In this document: piece by piece, positions 25,056 through 37,500 of the stretch
Position numbering within the stretch: the first letter of the stretch is position 1
Layout: every line of letters starts with the position of its first letter
NCBI RefSeq assembly: GCF_019925205.1
Contig: NC_083565.1
Coordinates: 849,001-913,000 of the forward strand
Source of the DNA: Metopolophium dirhodum
Lineage: Eukaryota > Arthropoda > Insecta > Hemiptera > Aphididae
Reading direction: 5' to 3'
Length of the DNA stretch: 64,000 nucleotides
Notes under the pieces: generated by a model
The model's input: the letters and a program-made list of their open reading frames with translations, nothing else
Database searches by the model: none
Told to the model about the DNA's origin: nothing
Position numbers and translations under genes: made by a program

Positions 25056-25849
25056 ATTTTCTGTTATTATATATAAGTATTATGTTTTCTGTTATTACAT
25101 ATAATCATTATGTTTTCTGTTATTACATAATTTATAAGTATTAATTATTATGTTTTCAATTTTTTATATTTACAATTATCTAAACAAATTGTATAATTAT
25201 ATGTTATGATTATAATAAAAGAATTTTAAAAAAATACCCTAAATTGGTTTTTAGATCTAATATAATTTATAAAACTTAGTAATAAGGAATATGAATTATG
25301 TATCTTCAGGAATACATGTGTAAAACAATCACCTCAAGATTTTGTGTCCTATAAGATACATCTCAAATTTAAAATTTGGGTACTCAAAATTTTTTAAGAC
25401 AATGTTTTCTAAGTTTAGTAACCTTGAGTTAACTAGAAAAACCTTACTTGAAAATTTTCTGTTGCTTTTCTCACCAAGTGAACATTTAAGGGTTAATACG
25501 AAAAATAAGGAACAACATTTTACTGTTTATAGAAGAAATAATTTTATTACATAATCTCATGAAAGATAGAAAATTAATGCTTAGTGCTTTAACATTTTGA
25601 ACGCGCGAAAAATGAAATATATTTTGTGATACAAAAAAAAAGTAGCAAAAAACAAGAAATAATAATTTAAATGAAAAAAAAGGCATCGGACAAGAAAAGG
25701 CGATGTAGGGGGTATGTGATGGCGAGTTGGTGGTGCTGATGATGTTGGTAACTAGTATATGGCCACTGGTCACCTCTACACCGTTCTCACGGGCGGTCCT
25801 GCGAGGTGTTATGTATGTCAATAAAACTTTATTTAGGTAAAAAAGCTTG
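25056..25849. other. Intergenic; no gene supported
   Basis: Opens with short tandem copies of ttttctgttattacat(a) (25060-25135). A moderately GC-rich patch at 25680-25815 (cggacaagaaaaggcgatg ... ccgttctcacgggcggtc) looks like transposon-derived sequence, but I cannot name the family. Its open frames on either strand show no recognisable domain. Confidence 0.35.
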
Positions 25850-27235
25850 AAAATTTAATACAAGGTTCCTGGTATATTGTAACAATAGTAGTGGAAAAAT
25901 ATTATAAATACATTGGAACAATTTTTTTAAGCATTTTAAGTTTGAATTTTACAAAATGTATCAAATTTAAAACAAGGTTCCACGTAAATAGGTTTAAATA
26001 AATTACTTTATTCACAATAATATCATCAAATGATCAAATATAGCCAATATAGGTACCTACTTATAAAAGGTACTAGGTAGGCAGTAATATCATAGGCTGA
26101 CTGACCGTCTTCACTCAAAATCGTTTTTCTTATACAATGATATTATACAATTGAATTCAAATTTAACACAATCCAATACAGTGACCCACTTGTAACCTAC
26201 TGTACAGAAGAGCTACACCCACTTGCCCACCTTTTAGATTCTGAGTGGAACGGTGAATGTATTGATTTTACAATGATGTGTGTTCTTTTTAATTTTTTAA
26301 TTTTTGTGCCTGTCATCACGGTAAAACTGTTTTGAGTTTCTTCAACAGTATCTTGTTCGATGGGAAAGTGAATCTAGTTGGTGCATTCGGGAGGTCAAAT
26401 TTTAAAATGCCCAATAGTTTTCAAAAGCGCCGGTAAAAACTTAAAAATTAAGGAAAAACGAGAATTTTTACACAAAATTGATTTTGGGTTTTGGTGTAAC
26501 AAAAAATTTCTACAAGGAAATCAAATTAAATTTTTATGAGCGTTTGAATATTTTTGAAAAAAAAAAAAGCGTTCATATTTTTACAATTTCGGATATTCAC
26601 TTGATTTTCCATGTAGTGGTTTTGTTATTTTATTGTTATTCAAAAACGAATAACTGTAGATACATGAAAATTTTACTGAATGTTTATATTTTTATTTGCT
26701 ATACACCATACAATTTCTAAAATATTTTGACTTTTTTTGAGCTGTTTACGGACATAGTCAGTTTTAAATTTTTTTTTTTTTTTCTATAAATATCAATGAA
26801 ATTTTGTTTGTTGGGTTTTAAGCGTGAACATTTAATGCAAGGCTCTGGATATATTGTTTCAATAGCAGTTGAAAAATATTAAAAATATATATAGGTAAGT
26901 ACAATTTTTTTTTATTATGATTTAAAGTTCGAATTTTGACAAAATTTATCAAATTTAAAATGTATTAATTATTTTGTAGTTAAAAATGTATAAAATGTTC
27001 TAATTTTATAGCTAAGGATTGAAAATTTAAAACAAGGTTCCATGTAAATATGTTATGTATAAATTACTTTATTCACAATAATATCATCAAATATACTTAG
27101 TAATATCATAGGCTGACTGACTGTTTTCGTATATAATGATATTATATCATTAAATTCAAATTTAACACCATCCATTACAGTGACCCACATGTAACCTTCT
27201 GTACAGCAGAGCGACACCCACTTGCTCATTTTTTT
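25850..27235. repeat. Interspersed aphid-type repeat, duplicated
   Basis: Two diverged copies of one unit. Copy 1 (25850-26230) and copy 2 (26820-27235) share, in order, aatacaaggttcc-like, aaacaaggttcca, tattcacaataatatcatca, aatatcataggctgactgac and cagtgacccac...gtaac strings. Between them, 26230-26720 carries gattctgagtgg...gtgaatgtattgatttt. Related pieces in reverse orientation occur at 43975-44085 and 49550-49870. No coding potential. The copies are too scrambled to define ends. Confidence 0.6.
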
Positions 27236-28355
27236 TTAATATATTAATTTATAAAAATCAAAATTTTAACTAGTAGTTTAATAGATCCATGATAATAAGT
27301 TTGTAAGCTGGTACCTATGGGACTTGAATATTGCTTTATGATTTAAAATTGTATTATTTATTAGGTAATATTTAATATAATCTACCATCATCTTATAATT
27401 TTGTAAAAAGTGTCAGTAAAATAAATCCATTAATATAGATCCAATCATTAAATCTATTTTATACATTTTTAAAACCATTTTAAATTGTTATTATCCTTAT
27501 TCTTTGATATATAGCCATATAGGCACATTTTAATAACTCAGAAATTACTCCTTCAAATTTTTTATAATATAGGTACATCAACATTTTTAAAACAAAAAAT
27601 ATCTGCTTAATGGTTAACAGTAAAAACAAAGTTTTCTTGCCACATAGCACTCATAAAATGGTATAAAAAATCTAAATAATTGAAAATATTTTCCTTAAGT
27701 ATACTTCAAAATTCCAAAAATCAGAATTTGAATAAATTCATTATTAAAGGAAAATATTGGGATGAGCATCCTTGGTGAATCACTCAATTTTATGCACTCC
27801 TAGTTTCTTTGTAGAATGTTTTAAAACCAGAATATTTATTATGAGTTGGTGACCTTCTAAATTGTTGTTATTTTATTATGTATCTATATTATAAACATTG
27901 GATTTAAATACTATGTTTATGTTACATAACAGACTGATCAGTGATCACTGTATCACCTATCAAACAAATAACTGCAATTATACAATTTTACAATCAAAGT
28001 TTGTATGGTAAGTAATAATATTTTATTTATAATAAATACATAATTACACCTAGGTATTGATTATTTATACATAGGTAGTTTATTTATTTTTTGTACCTAA
28101 TACCTATACTATACTACTAGGTGAGTATTATTTAATAAATATAATGTATTTGTTAGGTACTACCTACAGTATATACTAATATTGCTATTTGATAGTGATA
28201 GCAAACAGTCTAGTAATAATAATAATATACATTTTATAAAACGCTATTAAGGGTACTTATGTACAGAAATATGGTTACTTTTATTTTATTCTTTTTTATA
28301 GGTATTATATAAATAAACTATCATCTATACTTCAAGTTGGTGAGAAGTTGTCAAT
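27236..28355. other. Upstream region of the UGT gene
   Basis: AT-rich, without an open frame worth noting. A splice acceptor (tttttttatag) at about 28300 followed by 54 nt to the UGT ATG suggests that the first, noncoding UGT exon lies somewhere in this stretch. No promoter motif can be named with confidence. Confidence 0.35.
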
Positions 28356-30176
28356 ATGAACAGTATAATTTTGATCACTGGTATTTTAATATCAGTGAAT
28401 AGTGGTTTATCATCTAATATATTAGCGTTTTTACCAAGCAAAGCACGCAGCCACTATGGAGCGTTTGAACCGTTACTCAAAGAGTTAGCAAGAAAAGGTC
28501 ATAATGTGACAGTTTTTTCACCATTCTCAATGAAAAATCCACCATCATCTTACCATCATATTCAGGTTGAGGACGAAGATCTCGTAATGAGTAAGTTATA
28601 AACAAAGGTAGATGCATGATTATAAATATTTAGTATAAAGAATCCTTTATACTGTGAACTAACCTATAGTTACGCTGATAATAATAAATTTAATTTGTTT
28701 CATAGGTTTTAATCCATTCAGTGTAGCTAAACATTTCAAACCAATTTTAGTTCCGTTTAGGTCTTGGTTTATGTGGCCAAAATTTACAGAAACAATATTA
28801 AACAAACCATCTGTTCAGAAATTGATTCATTCGGAAGGACTTCATTTTGATTTAGTTCTATTCGAAAATTTCTACCATGAGTGTTTTGTGACTCTTGGAC
28901 ATAAATTCAATGCATCTGTTGTACAGTTATTTCCTTCGATTCCGAATGCTGGTGTTGCACAGTGGCATCGTAATCCGTATGATGGATCATATATTCCAGA
29001 TATCAATACTGGATTCTGTGACAATATGTCTTTCATAGAACGCTTGACAAATACTGTATTGTCATTTATACATACAGCTTTGAGTTCATTTTTCTACTTT
29101 CCAAAACAGAGAGATTTAATGGATAAATATTTCAACTATACTGGTTGGGAAACACGGCCGTCAATGGAAAACATGCTAAAAAATATTTCACTGACATTGA
29201 TTAACACACACTTTTCTGTTGGAACACCGAGACCACTTGTTCCTTCATACATAGATGTGGCTGGAATGCACCTCAAACCTGCATCTACACTCCCAGAAGT
29301 AAATTTATTTATTTATTCACATTAGTTTATATTATTAACTAGATATATATCACATTTGTGTCATTGGTTATCATTATTCATTAGGATCTCCTGGATATTA
29401 TGAATAATGCTCCCGAAGGAGTTGTGTTTTTCAGTTTTGGTTCTATACTCAAACCAACACAATTACCCAAAAATGAATTTGACATTTTTATTAGACAACT
29501 GAGTAAAATCAAGCAAAAAGTATTATTTAAATGGGAATCAGATACTAAAATAGACTTTCCACCAAATATAATCGTCAGAAAATGGTTTCCACAAGCTGAT
29601 ATTTTAGGCCATCCTAATTGTGTACTATTTATTACTCACGGAGGCATACAGAGTACAGAAGAAGCTATATACTTTGGAGTGCCAATGTTGGCTATATCAG
29701 TGTTTGGGGATCAATTACATAACTCATTAGTAATGCAGAACAGAGGTGCTGCAATACGTTTAAAGTACAGTGAATTTACTGAAAATGAATTTGAAATAGC
29801 TTTACATAAGATGTTGAATGACAAATCGTAAGTTTTTATAATCATAATTCTAAAATATATATTATTATGGTATTACCTGTAAAAATTAATCAATATTTTT
29901 AGGTTTAAAAAAAAAGCAGCAGAACTATCACTAATTTTCCGTGATCAACCATTAAAATCATTAAATAAAGCAATTTATTGGATTGAATATGTAATACACC
30001 ACAATGGGGCTCATCACTTAAAAACTGCTGCTGGTGAATTGACTTGGTACGAATTTCTACTAATTGATGGTTTGTTTTTGGTGGTGATCATGAGAATAAT
30101 TATAACTATAATATTGTGGTATGTTGGAAAAAAATTGTGGAGAAGATTTTGTTGTTTAAAATCTAAAAAAATCTAA
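28356..30176 (+). CDS. UDP-glycosyltransferase (UGT, GT1)
   Basis: Transfers a sugar from a UDP-sugar to small lipophilic acceptors such as plant toxins, insecticides or endogenous compounds, in the ER membrane (family role). Exons: 28356-28590, 28706-29298, 29385-29827 and 29903-30176; 1545 nt, 514 aa. A signal peptide (aa 1-20, MNSIILITGILISVNSGLSS) is followed by PSKARSHYGAF, where His33 fits the catalytic base. The C-terminal domain has NIIVRKWFPQADIL and the UGT signature FITHGGIQSTEEAIYFGVPM (HGG near 361), then GDQLHN for UDP binding. One membrane anchor lies near 478-500 with a short basic cytosolic tail ending SKKI. All parts of a working enzyme are present, and the length is normal. 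Subfamily and substrate cannot be told from sequence alone. Confidence 0.95.
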
Positions 30177-31110
30177 GAAAAGGTATATTGTTCATATTAA
30201 TTAGGAAACTTAACTAAATAAGAATTCATGACTAATATATTTTATTTTAGTTATATTTTATTATTATCAAATGAGTTTTAATTGAAAACAATTATATGCC
30301 TCTATTTTATTATCCGTGATGTCACAAGGTGCCAAAATTATTTTATATAAATTTATTATATTTTTTTAAATCTAGTCCTGAAAATAAACTTTATTGATTG
30401 ATATAACATTTTTATTTTTGGTATTTTGTCCTAATGACTTTATGGGTTTAATTTTAAAACCTAATATAATTACTGTTATTTATAAGTTGCCATCTTGAAG
30501 CCAGCTGATGTGTTTTAAAATGCCAGCCTATAGCCATTAGCCAGTATAACTTATGGTTTATATCATAGCTAAGTACTACTCTGATGCATCTATAGAATGT
30601 CATTTTACCATTATTGAAATATAGTAAACAAAATGAGTGACAGGCGACATCCTAGCATTTAGGTAATAAGATGGTATATTATACTATTAAAAAAGCTCAC
30701 ATAAAATAAATATAAATTAATAAAATATGCACTAAATGTATGAAAAATTTATGTTTTTTAAACTATGATTGATTCAAAGATAATTGTCGATTTCCATGTC
30801 ACTACCACTGACGATTAAAATAAAGTATTTAGCCAAACAAAAAATTTAACCAATCAGAAAATTTAACGGTGTGAAATAAAGTTAACTGCAGATAACTATG
30901 GCTATAATTTTAGCATTTTCTATAAATTGTATAAATTATAGATACTCAAAATTATTTGATTTTTTTTCACTAACATTATTATACTTCACAAAGTCAATAT
31001 CGAGGTATACTTGACACTTACTTTACAACAGAGCGGTTACCTATTATTCCACTTTTCACAATTTTTCTTTAAGTTAATCTACACTAAATAATCTTTTTCA
31101 TAATGTAAAA
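30177..31110. other. UGT 3' flank; no further gene seen
   Basis: Contains an AATAAA about 207 nt after the UGT stop (30383-30388), a plausible polyadenylation signal. The remainder, up to the snurportin 3' duplication, is AT-rich with no open frame, element end or RNA gene I can support. Confidence 0.4.
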
Positions 31111-31310
31111 TATTTACATTTATTTTAGTTTATAAATTAAATAATGTAAACAATTTTTAATCATCAAATAGTAATTTCTTTATTACATTTATTTTATATA
31201 ATAAATTAATAACAATTCTTAAACATGCATAAGATCACATTATATTGGCTGGAATTTGTGACAAAATCAATGTTAGTTTTCCATACAAATTTCATTATCA
31301 ATGACAGGAT
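31111..31310. repeat. Distal copy of duplicated snurportin 3' end
   Basis: About 200 bp directly adjacent to, and similar to, 31311-31504. On the minus strand it still encodes a version of the snurportin C-terminus (DPVIDNEICMEN, stop at 31275-31273). It lacks the splice acceptor and the first six codons. A and T indels separate the copies, so the duplication is not very recent. Confidence 0.8.
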
Positions 31311-31504
31311 ATATTTTATACATTTATTTTGGTTTGTAAATAAAATAATGTAAACAATTTTTAAATATCAAATAGGTTTCTTTATTATTTTTATTTTCTA
31401 TAATAAATTAATAACAATTCTTATACATGCAAAACGTCATATCAATTTGGCTGGAATTTTTCAATGTTAGTTTTCCATACAAATTGCGTTGTCAATAATA
31501 GGAT
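31311..31504. repeat. Proximal copy of duplicated snurportin 3' end
   Basis: The functional copy. It contains most of the last coding exon (stop TAA at 31469-31467) and the start of the 3' untranslated region, with AATAAA on the minus strand at 31386-31381. It lies head-to-tail with 31111-31310. Confidence 0.8.
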
Positions 31505-34500
31505 CTTTGTCCATTTCTACCTGTTTAAACAATAAATATGTAACATAATTAAATTAGTTCTCAGTATTCCATCATTTGCTTTTTTTAAAGGTTTGATATG
31601 GACAATTCAATGAAATTATAAATACTAATTCAAAGTAACTGGTCCTATATCAGCAAAAACAGTACCATTGAGTTGTTATGTGAATATAAAATTATATAGA
31701 AAAACTGTTTTGGCATAGGAAAGAACCAAGAGGATTATAGTAATAAACAAGATACCAATTTTTCACCAAAAAACAAAGAAAACTTTTGACATGCAACCCG
31801 CAACAAAAATAATGGATTTTACAACAATTGTTTTTGTAATCATGATATTGAAAAAAAAATGACATTGAGCGGTCGATGCTCTTGATGAACAAATTTAGTT
31901 ATTTAACTAGGGTCTAGGACTATTCTGCCCTCCTAGTGGAACAAGCAGTATGTCCAACAATTGAATTGTTGGGAAAATGAGGTTTTCAATTTCTTTGTAT
32001 TTCACCATGAAATCATTATTTTTACACACTTTTTTTTTTATCTATTATTAGTCATAGGTTTTCTTAATTTTTGAAAGTTTTTTTTTTGTACTTAGTTCAT
32101 TAATTTTGGTTTTTTTTCATCTTTAAGGATATACTGCCTTTTTATCTAGTATTATTGTGTATAAAAAGAAAAAGAAACTTTACAAAATGCAGTATCTCTA
32201 GAGTAATTATCACAATATAATGGTTGTAGATAGTACCACGGTATCTGATTAATCTCAATAAAATATGTTTTTGTCCAAAACATTTGGCACATTATAACGT
32301 ATCTATTTAATTAGTACCGCGAGTCGTGACTATTTATTGATAAAAGATAAAGACAATAAAGTGTACATACTACAAGTGCAAATCCGTTTTAGCTATGATT
32401 ACTAGGTATTTATGCAATATATACATTGTGCAATTATTTTACTAATACAATAAGCAGTATCTCCATTGTACATATTGCTTTATTCTCTAGAAATTGCTAC
32501 ATACATGTACATACTGTGAATTTCCCTAGTATTTGCCAATATTTTGGTTGATACGATATTTTATAATGAATTTTAAAGGTATTTCTAGTGGAGTGACAGT
32601 GTTTTTCCCATCTTTTAAAATTTGGCACTTACTGCTTGTTCCACTAGGAGGGCAGTATTATAGCCTAATTGGTTTGTTCTCTAGTGAAACAGTTTTTAAG
32701 AGGACGTTATAAACAAATTTGTTGTTTAATACACGGTAATATAATATTTTCTTATTACAGTTTATTATAAGTTAATATTAGAGCAAATTTACTTTTTATT
32801 GAATTTGTAGAGGATGTATACTGTGCTAGAGCAGAGATTTCAGTATTTTTTTTTATATTTTAATTTAAAGTTATACAAATTTGAAAAAACTAGTTAATTA
32901 AGTAATTTTTAAAATGAAAAAACGAAATAAAACTTTTTACTTGAGCATAGTTTTTATTCTTCCCTCCAAATTCAATAATAAGTATATTTGCTTCAATATC
33001 AACTATAGATAAACTTAACACGTTCACTGCGGATGACGCCAAAAGGCGTCATGTATCTTGTTATTTAATGGACTATAATGTGGTCAGCGTTATGATTAAA
33101 CTTTTAGTTTTTTGTCAGCGTCTTCTATAAGCATTGTTTCATAATCAAGTGCAAACTGTACAATGATATTTTAATTTTTCAATTTTTAGGAAATTTATTT
33201 TTAAAACTAGAATTTTTACAGCGTCACGACAACTATACAAAAATATGGTCCACAGTGAACATGTTAAGTAAGAATCCGATAGGTACATTTGTCAAATTAT
33301 GCTTGTAAAACAGAGACAACACATGTATGTATAACATCCTCTTAACAATTTAAGGACTTTTTAAATGGCGTATTAATTAATTATATTTTATTAGTTAACA
33401 AAAACATTATTTACTCAATTTTTGTTAACAAGCAATAAAAATTATTTCTAACAATACCAAAAAAATGTATATACTACTAACCTCAACCAAATTTTCTACT
33501 TCCATTTTATCACAATTAGAAGTACAATTCTTTTTCTTCTTAAATCTTCTATTTTTCTTTTTTAAACTTTGACTGTACTCGAATATGTTAACATAATCGG
33601 GCGGTCTATTTAATTGTACTAAATGATCATTGACAGGTTTTTGTAAGACATCAGGTATCATGAATGGTTTCAGCCAAAGTACTAATGGTGATTCACCTGG
33701 GGTGTACAAACTTTCTGGATAGTAAAAGTTAATACCATCTAAATCAATATGATCGTGGAAAAATTGACTTTTTTCAAAAATGTGCTGATACAAGTCTCTA
33801 GTAACCATCCGTGGGGCCAGCTAAACAAACATTTCATAATCATGTAATTGTTGGTCTACTATATTATTTGATATTTAAGTATTAAATATTTTTACTTCAA
33901 ATGGATAAAAATTTGTTGCTGATTTTTCATTGATACCCGGTATTTCACTAAGTTTACTTTGTATAAAGTAAAATCTGAATTCAGCCTAAATAAAAACACA
34001 AGCATTTAACGATATTATTCGGTACTAAATAGTAAATACAATAAAAAATTTAACATACATCAAAATCTGTATATGGCACACCCATCCACTCAATGATGTC
34101 CAAAATGTAATATTTTTTTAACTTGAAACTATATACACAGTCTAAAACAGTACGTTTACGATGAGATGGACAATTATATGATGCACGGCATCCATAAGGA
34201 AATAATGATGAATAATAATTGAGTGTAGTTCCAAATTTGTTAACTGTTTTTGTTTTGTTCTGAAATTAAAATAATCAATAGTTAACATTTTTTTTTTTTT
34301 TTTTAATAAATGTTAGATAAGATTGTTAAGTTTATTATTACATCTTGAGCAATAACACAACATCGTTTTCCTTCTGGACATAACACTGCAATCCAACTAT
34401 CAATGTCTTCAGGTACTTCAAGCATCCATTCTGAATACATCATAGAAGTTGCAAGTTCATATGCTTCATTACTTGGCACCACAGTTTCATTTTTTCTTTC

Positions 34501-37500
34501 ATCAATTTCCTGTGACGATTAATATTTAATGTTATGTTATGAAACGAAGTCAACATATAATTACTAAATGATATTTATAATTTTGTTACCAGGTATTCAT
34601 GTAGCCACAAGAAGGCTATTTTCTAATGATGAATATTATTAACGTATAGAAAATAAAATATAATATTTAAATACTTTTGACATTGTGGAAAAATGTTATA
34701 GATCTATTTTAGTTATTGATTTAATAATAAGGATGCTACCCAGTCGTTTGTCATCTCCGTCTTACAAATATACGACATAGCAAATTTTCTAATTTTCACT
34801 AGTTTCGATTGTGTGCTATTAGTTTTGATATTAAATTGAATTGACCTATTATCAAACTTTTAGTTAAAAACTATGTCTATGCTTAAGCGTTGACAATTTT
34901 TTTCAATATTTTAATTTTATGGGCATGTGAAATTTCACAAATTAAAAATGCTCATATCTTGCTTGAAAATAAATATTAAAAAGCCAAAACTGAATCATAG
35001 ATCATGTTCTTACCTAAACATTTAATATATGTAAATTCACACTAATATCAAAACTAACTACACATAATTGAAACCAATGATCGAATATTTTCTGTCGCGA
35101 GTGTATAAGATGCAGAAGACAAATTAATGAGTAGAGTCCTCTTAAATAGTTCTTTTCTAAGCATCAAAAATCAAAATGATAACTGAAAGTAATTCTTCAT
35201 AGCAAGTGTATTTAATAATAATTAATGAAAAAGACTTCAATTGGTATTTTGTAAGTACCTATAGTATTTATATCTAACCTAATTAGTGTTGTAATTATAA
35301 ATGTTGATACTAAGAAGACTGGAAAACTTATTTAATTAAGTTTTAATTATGTGCTAACATAAATTTAAACTTTGTTAACTGTATCCTGTCTAGTTGTGAG
35401 ATTAAAAATATTATAATTTCATTCAAAGCTATACAATTATGCTATACAGGGTGTCCCACGAGGATTTACCCATTGCAATATCTCCTAAGATAATAAATAT
35501 ATCATAAATCTGTTTTTTTTTATTAGACTGACCGAGCTAAGCACTACATATTATATTTTAATTTTTAATTTAATTTTTTGAGAAAAAGTTAAAAATTTAT
35601 TTTATTTATATTTTTAAAATAATTGAAGATAAACATTTTATTGTTTATTTTTGTGAAAATTTTGATTTTTCAACATTTTATTCCTGGTTTTTATAATTTT
35701 TTTTAGTTTATTGGTAAAACAGCAAAAAACGGTTTTTGTCCAGCGGCTCTACGGCTAATGGATACATTCTATACAATACTTACAATTCTTAGTATTACAT
35801 GACTTTAATTTTTTGATAATGTTTTAAATTTGATAGTACCTACTTATTTTGAATGAAACAACATACCATAAAAGTATTATCAGCATCATTTTTAATATTT
35901 CTTCTTTCATTAATTTGTTGATCACGTTTTCTAAAACAAATAAAAAAATAATATTACAAATTAGTACTAAATAAAATTATAGCTATTAGTAATAGGTAAA
36001 TTAATTTAGAATTTCATATTAAAATATTAAATCTGGTATATAATACGTATATATTTATGTCTGTATTAAAGATACTTATAGACAAATATAAGGTACAATA
36101 TTTGGTGTGGAGGGGGATAACAACTAAAATACGTAAATAATAGACAATAAAATTACCTCACATCATTCAAAAATCACATTGTAACAATTCCATAATATAT
36201 TATATTACCAAATTCTTTAAATTTTGTTTTATAAATATTTTGTGCTTTAAATACCTTAAACTTGACAATTTAATACAAGTAGGTATCCCATCCTCCAAGC
36301 ATTGTTTTTATTGAAATTAAAAAAAAGTGAAGCGTTAATGGCCACATTACATTTTGATGAATGTTTGCAGTTTAAATTTTGACAAAATTGAATATTTAAA
36401 TTAAAAAAGAAATTTAGGTATACTAAACAATATAAATAATAAAATAAACTTTAAACTTTTCACCAATACTTATAGTATAATTTTATACAATATACACATG
36501 ACATTTTTAAAATATTTAGAATTTACAGTGACCTAGGTACTCAATAACGAGGGACAATTGCAAACTATGCAGCAAAAAGACTTCTTCAGTTTTAAATTTA
36601 AATTTTCTATTTTAGTTAAATTTAGTGAAACATGAAAAATAATACTTGTTTTGCTTAGAAATGAAATTAATACTTATTTATATTTACTATAAAACAAAAT
36701 ATTACAATTTATTTTTTTTAATAGCAATAACAAATTTGATATTCAAACTAAAATCAAAATGCGATTTGTGTTCATTCTGAATACTAATTATTAATTAATG
36801 AGTAAATTGTTAAACTTACATGAGTACAATCGAATCGAGTTTATTAATGATTTCCATAAAACATTTCAACATTGATGTTCCCATTTTAATTGATTTTCAG
36901 ACTTTCAGAGGTAGATAAAATAAATATAGACTATAGTACATTATGATACAACACTCTTTAAACTTAAATTTAATATAACTTGTTATACGCTAGTAATTAC
37001 AGAGCAGGCTCTAGGCAGTACAGTACATACAGACGTCAGACTACTACATTATAATAAGTATACCTACTACAATATCTATACTATATAGTAGTATAGTCTA
37101 TAACCAGTTAACTAATAAAAAGCAATCTGACAATCTGACATATTATCATTGTACAAACATCGTATTATCTTCTAGGTTGGAAAATTCTCAATTCCCAAAT
37201 CTAAATATAAACCAGTATAAAACATACACATAACACTGGAAAGTGGAAAGATAATATCTTTTATGGTGACCTATTAAGATAACAAAATCTTCATTGCAGC
37301 AGCACAGAACAATATATTGCAAGGTAGCCATTAAATCGAATTTTAAAATTCCATAGAAGTCAACACCGAGATAATAATATTATATTAATTTTGATATTAA
37401 ATGCTAATATTAAAATGTACTACATTAACGTGGCGAGGACTAGCAAATACTATGGTATTTGCCATTTGGTACTATTATAATATTGTAGTTAGGGAAACGG

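Noticed and set aside
25486..25821. 111-codon minus-strand open frame with a hydrophobic middle
   Set aside because: Phe/Leu runs come from poly-A tracts on the other strand; it overlaps transposon-like debris.
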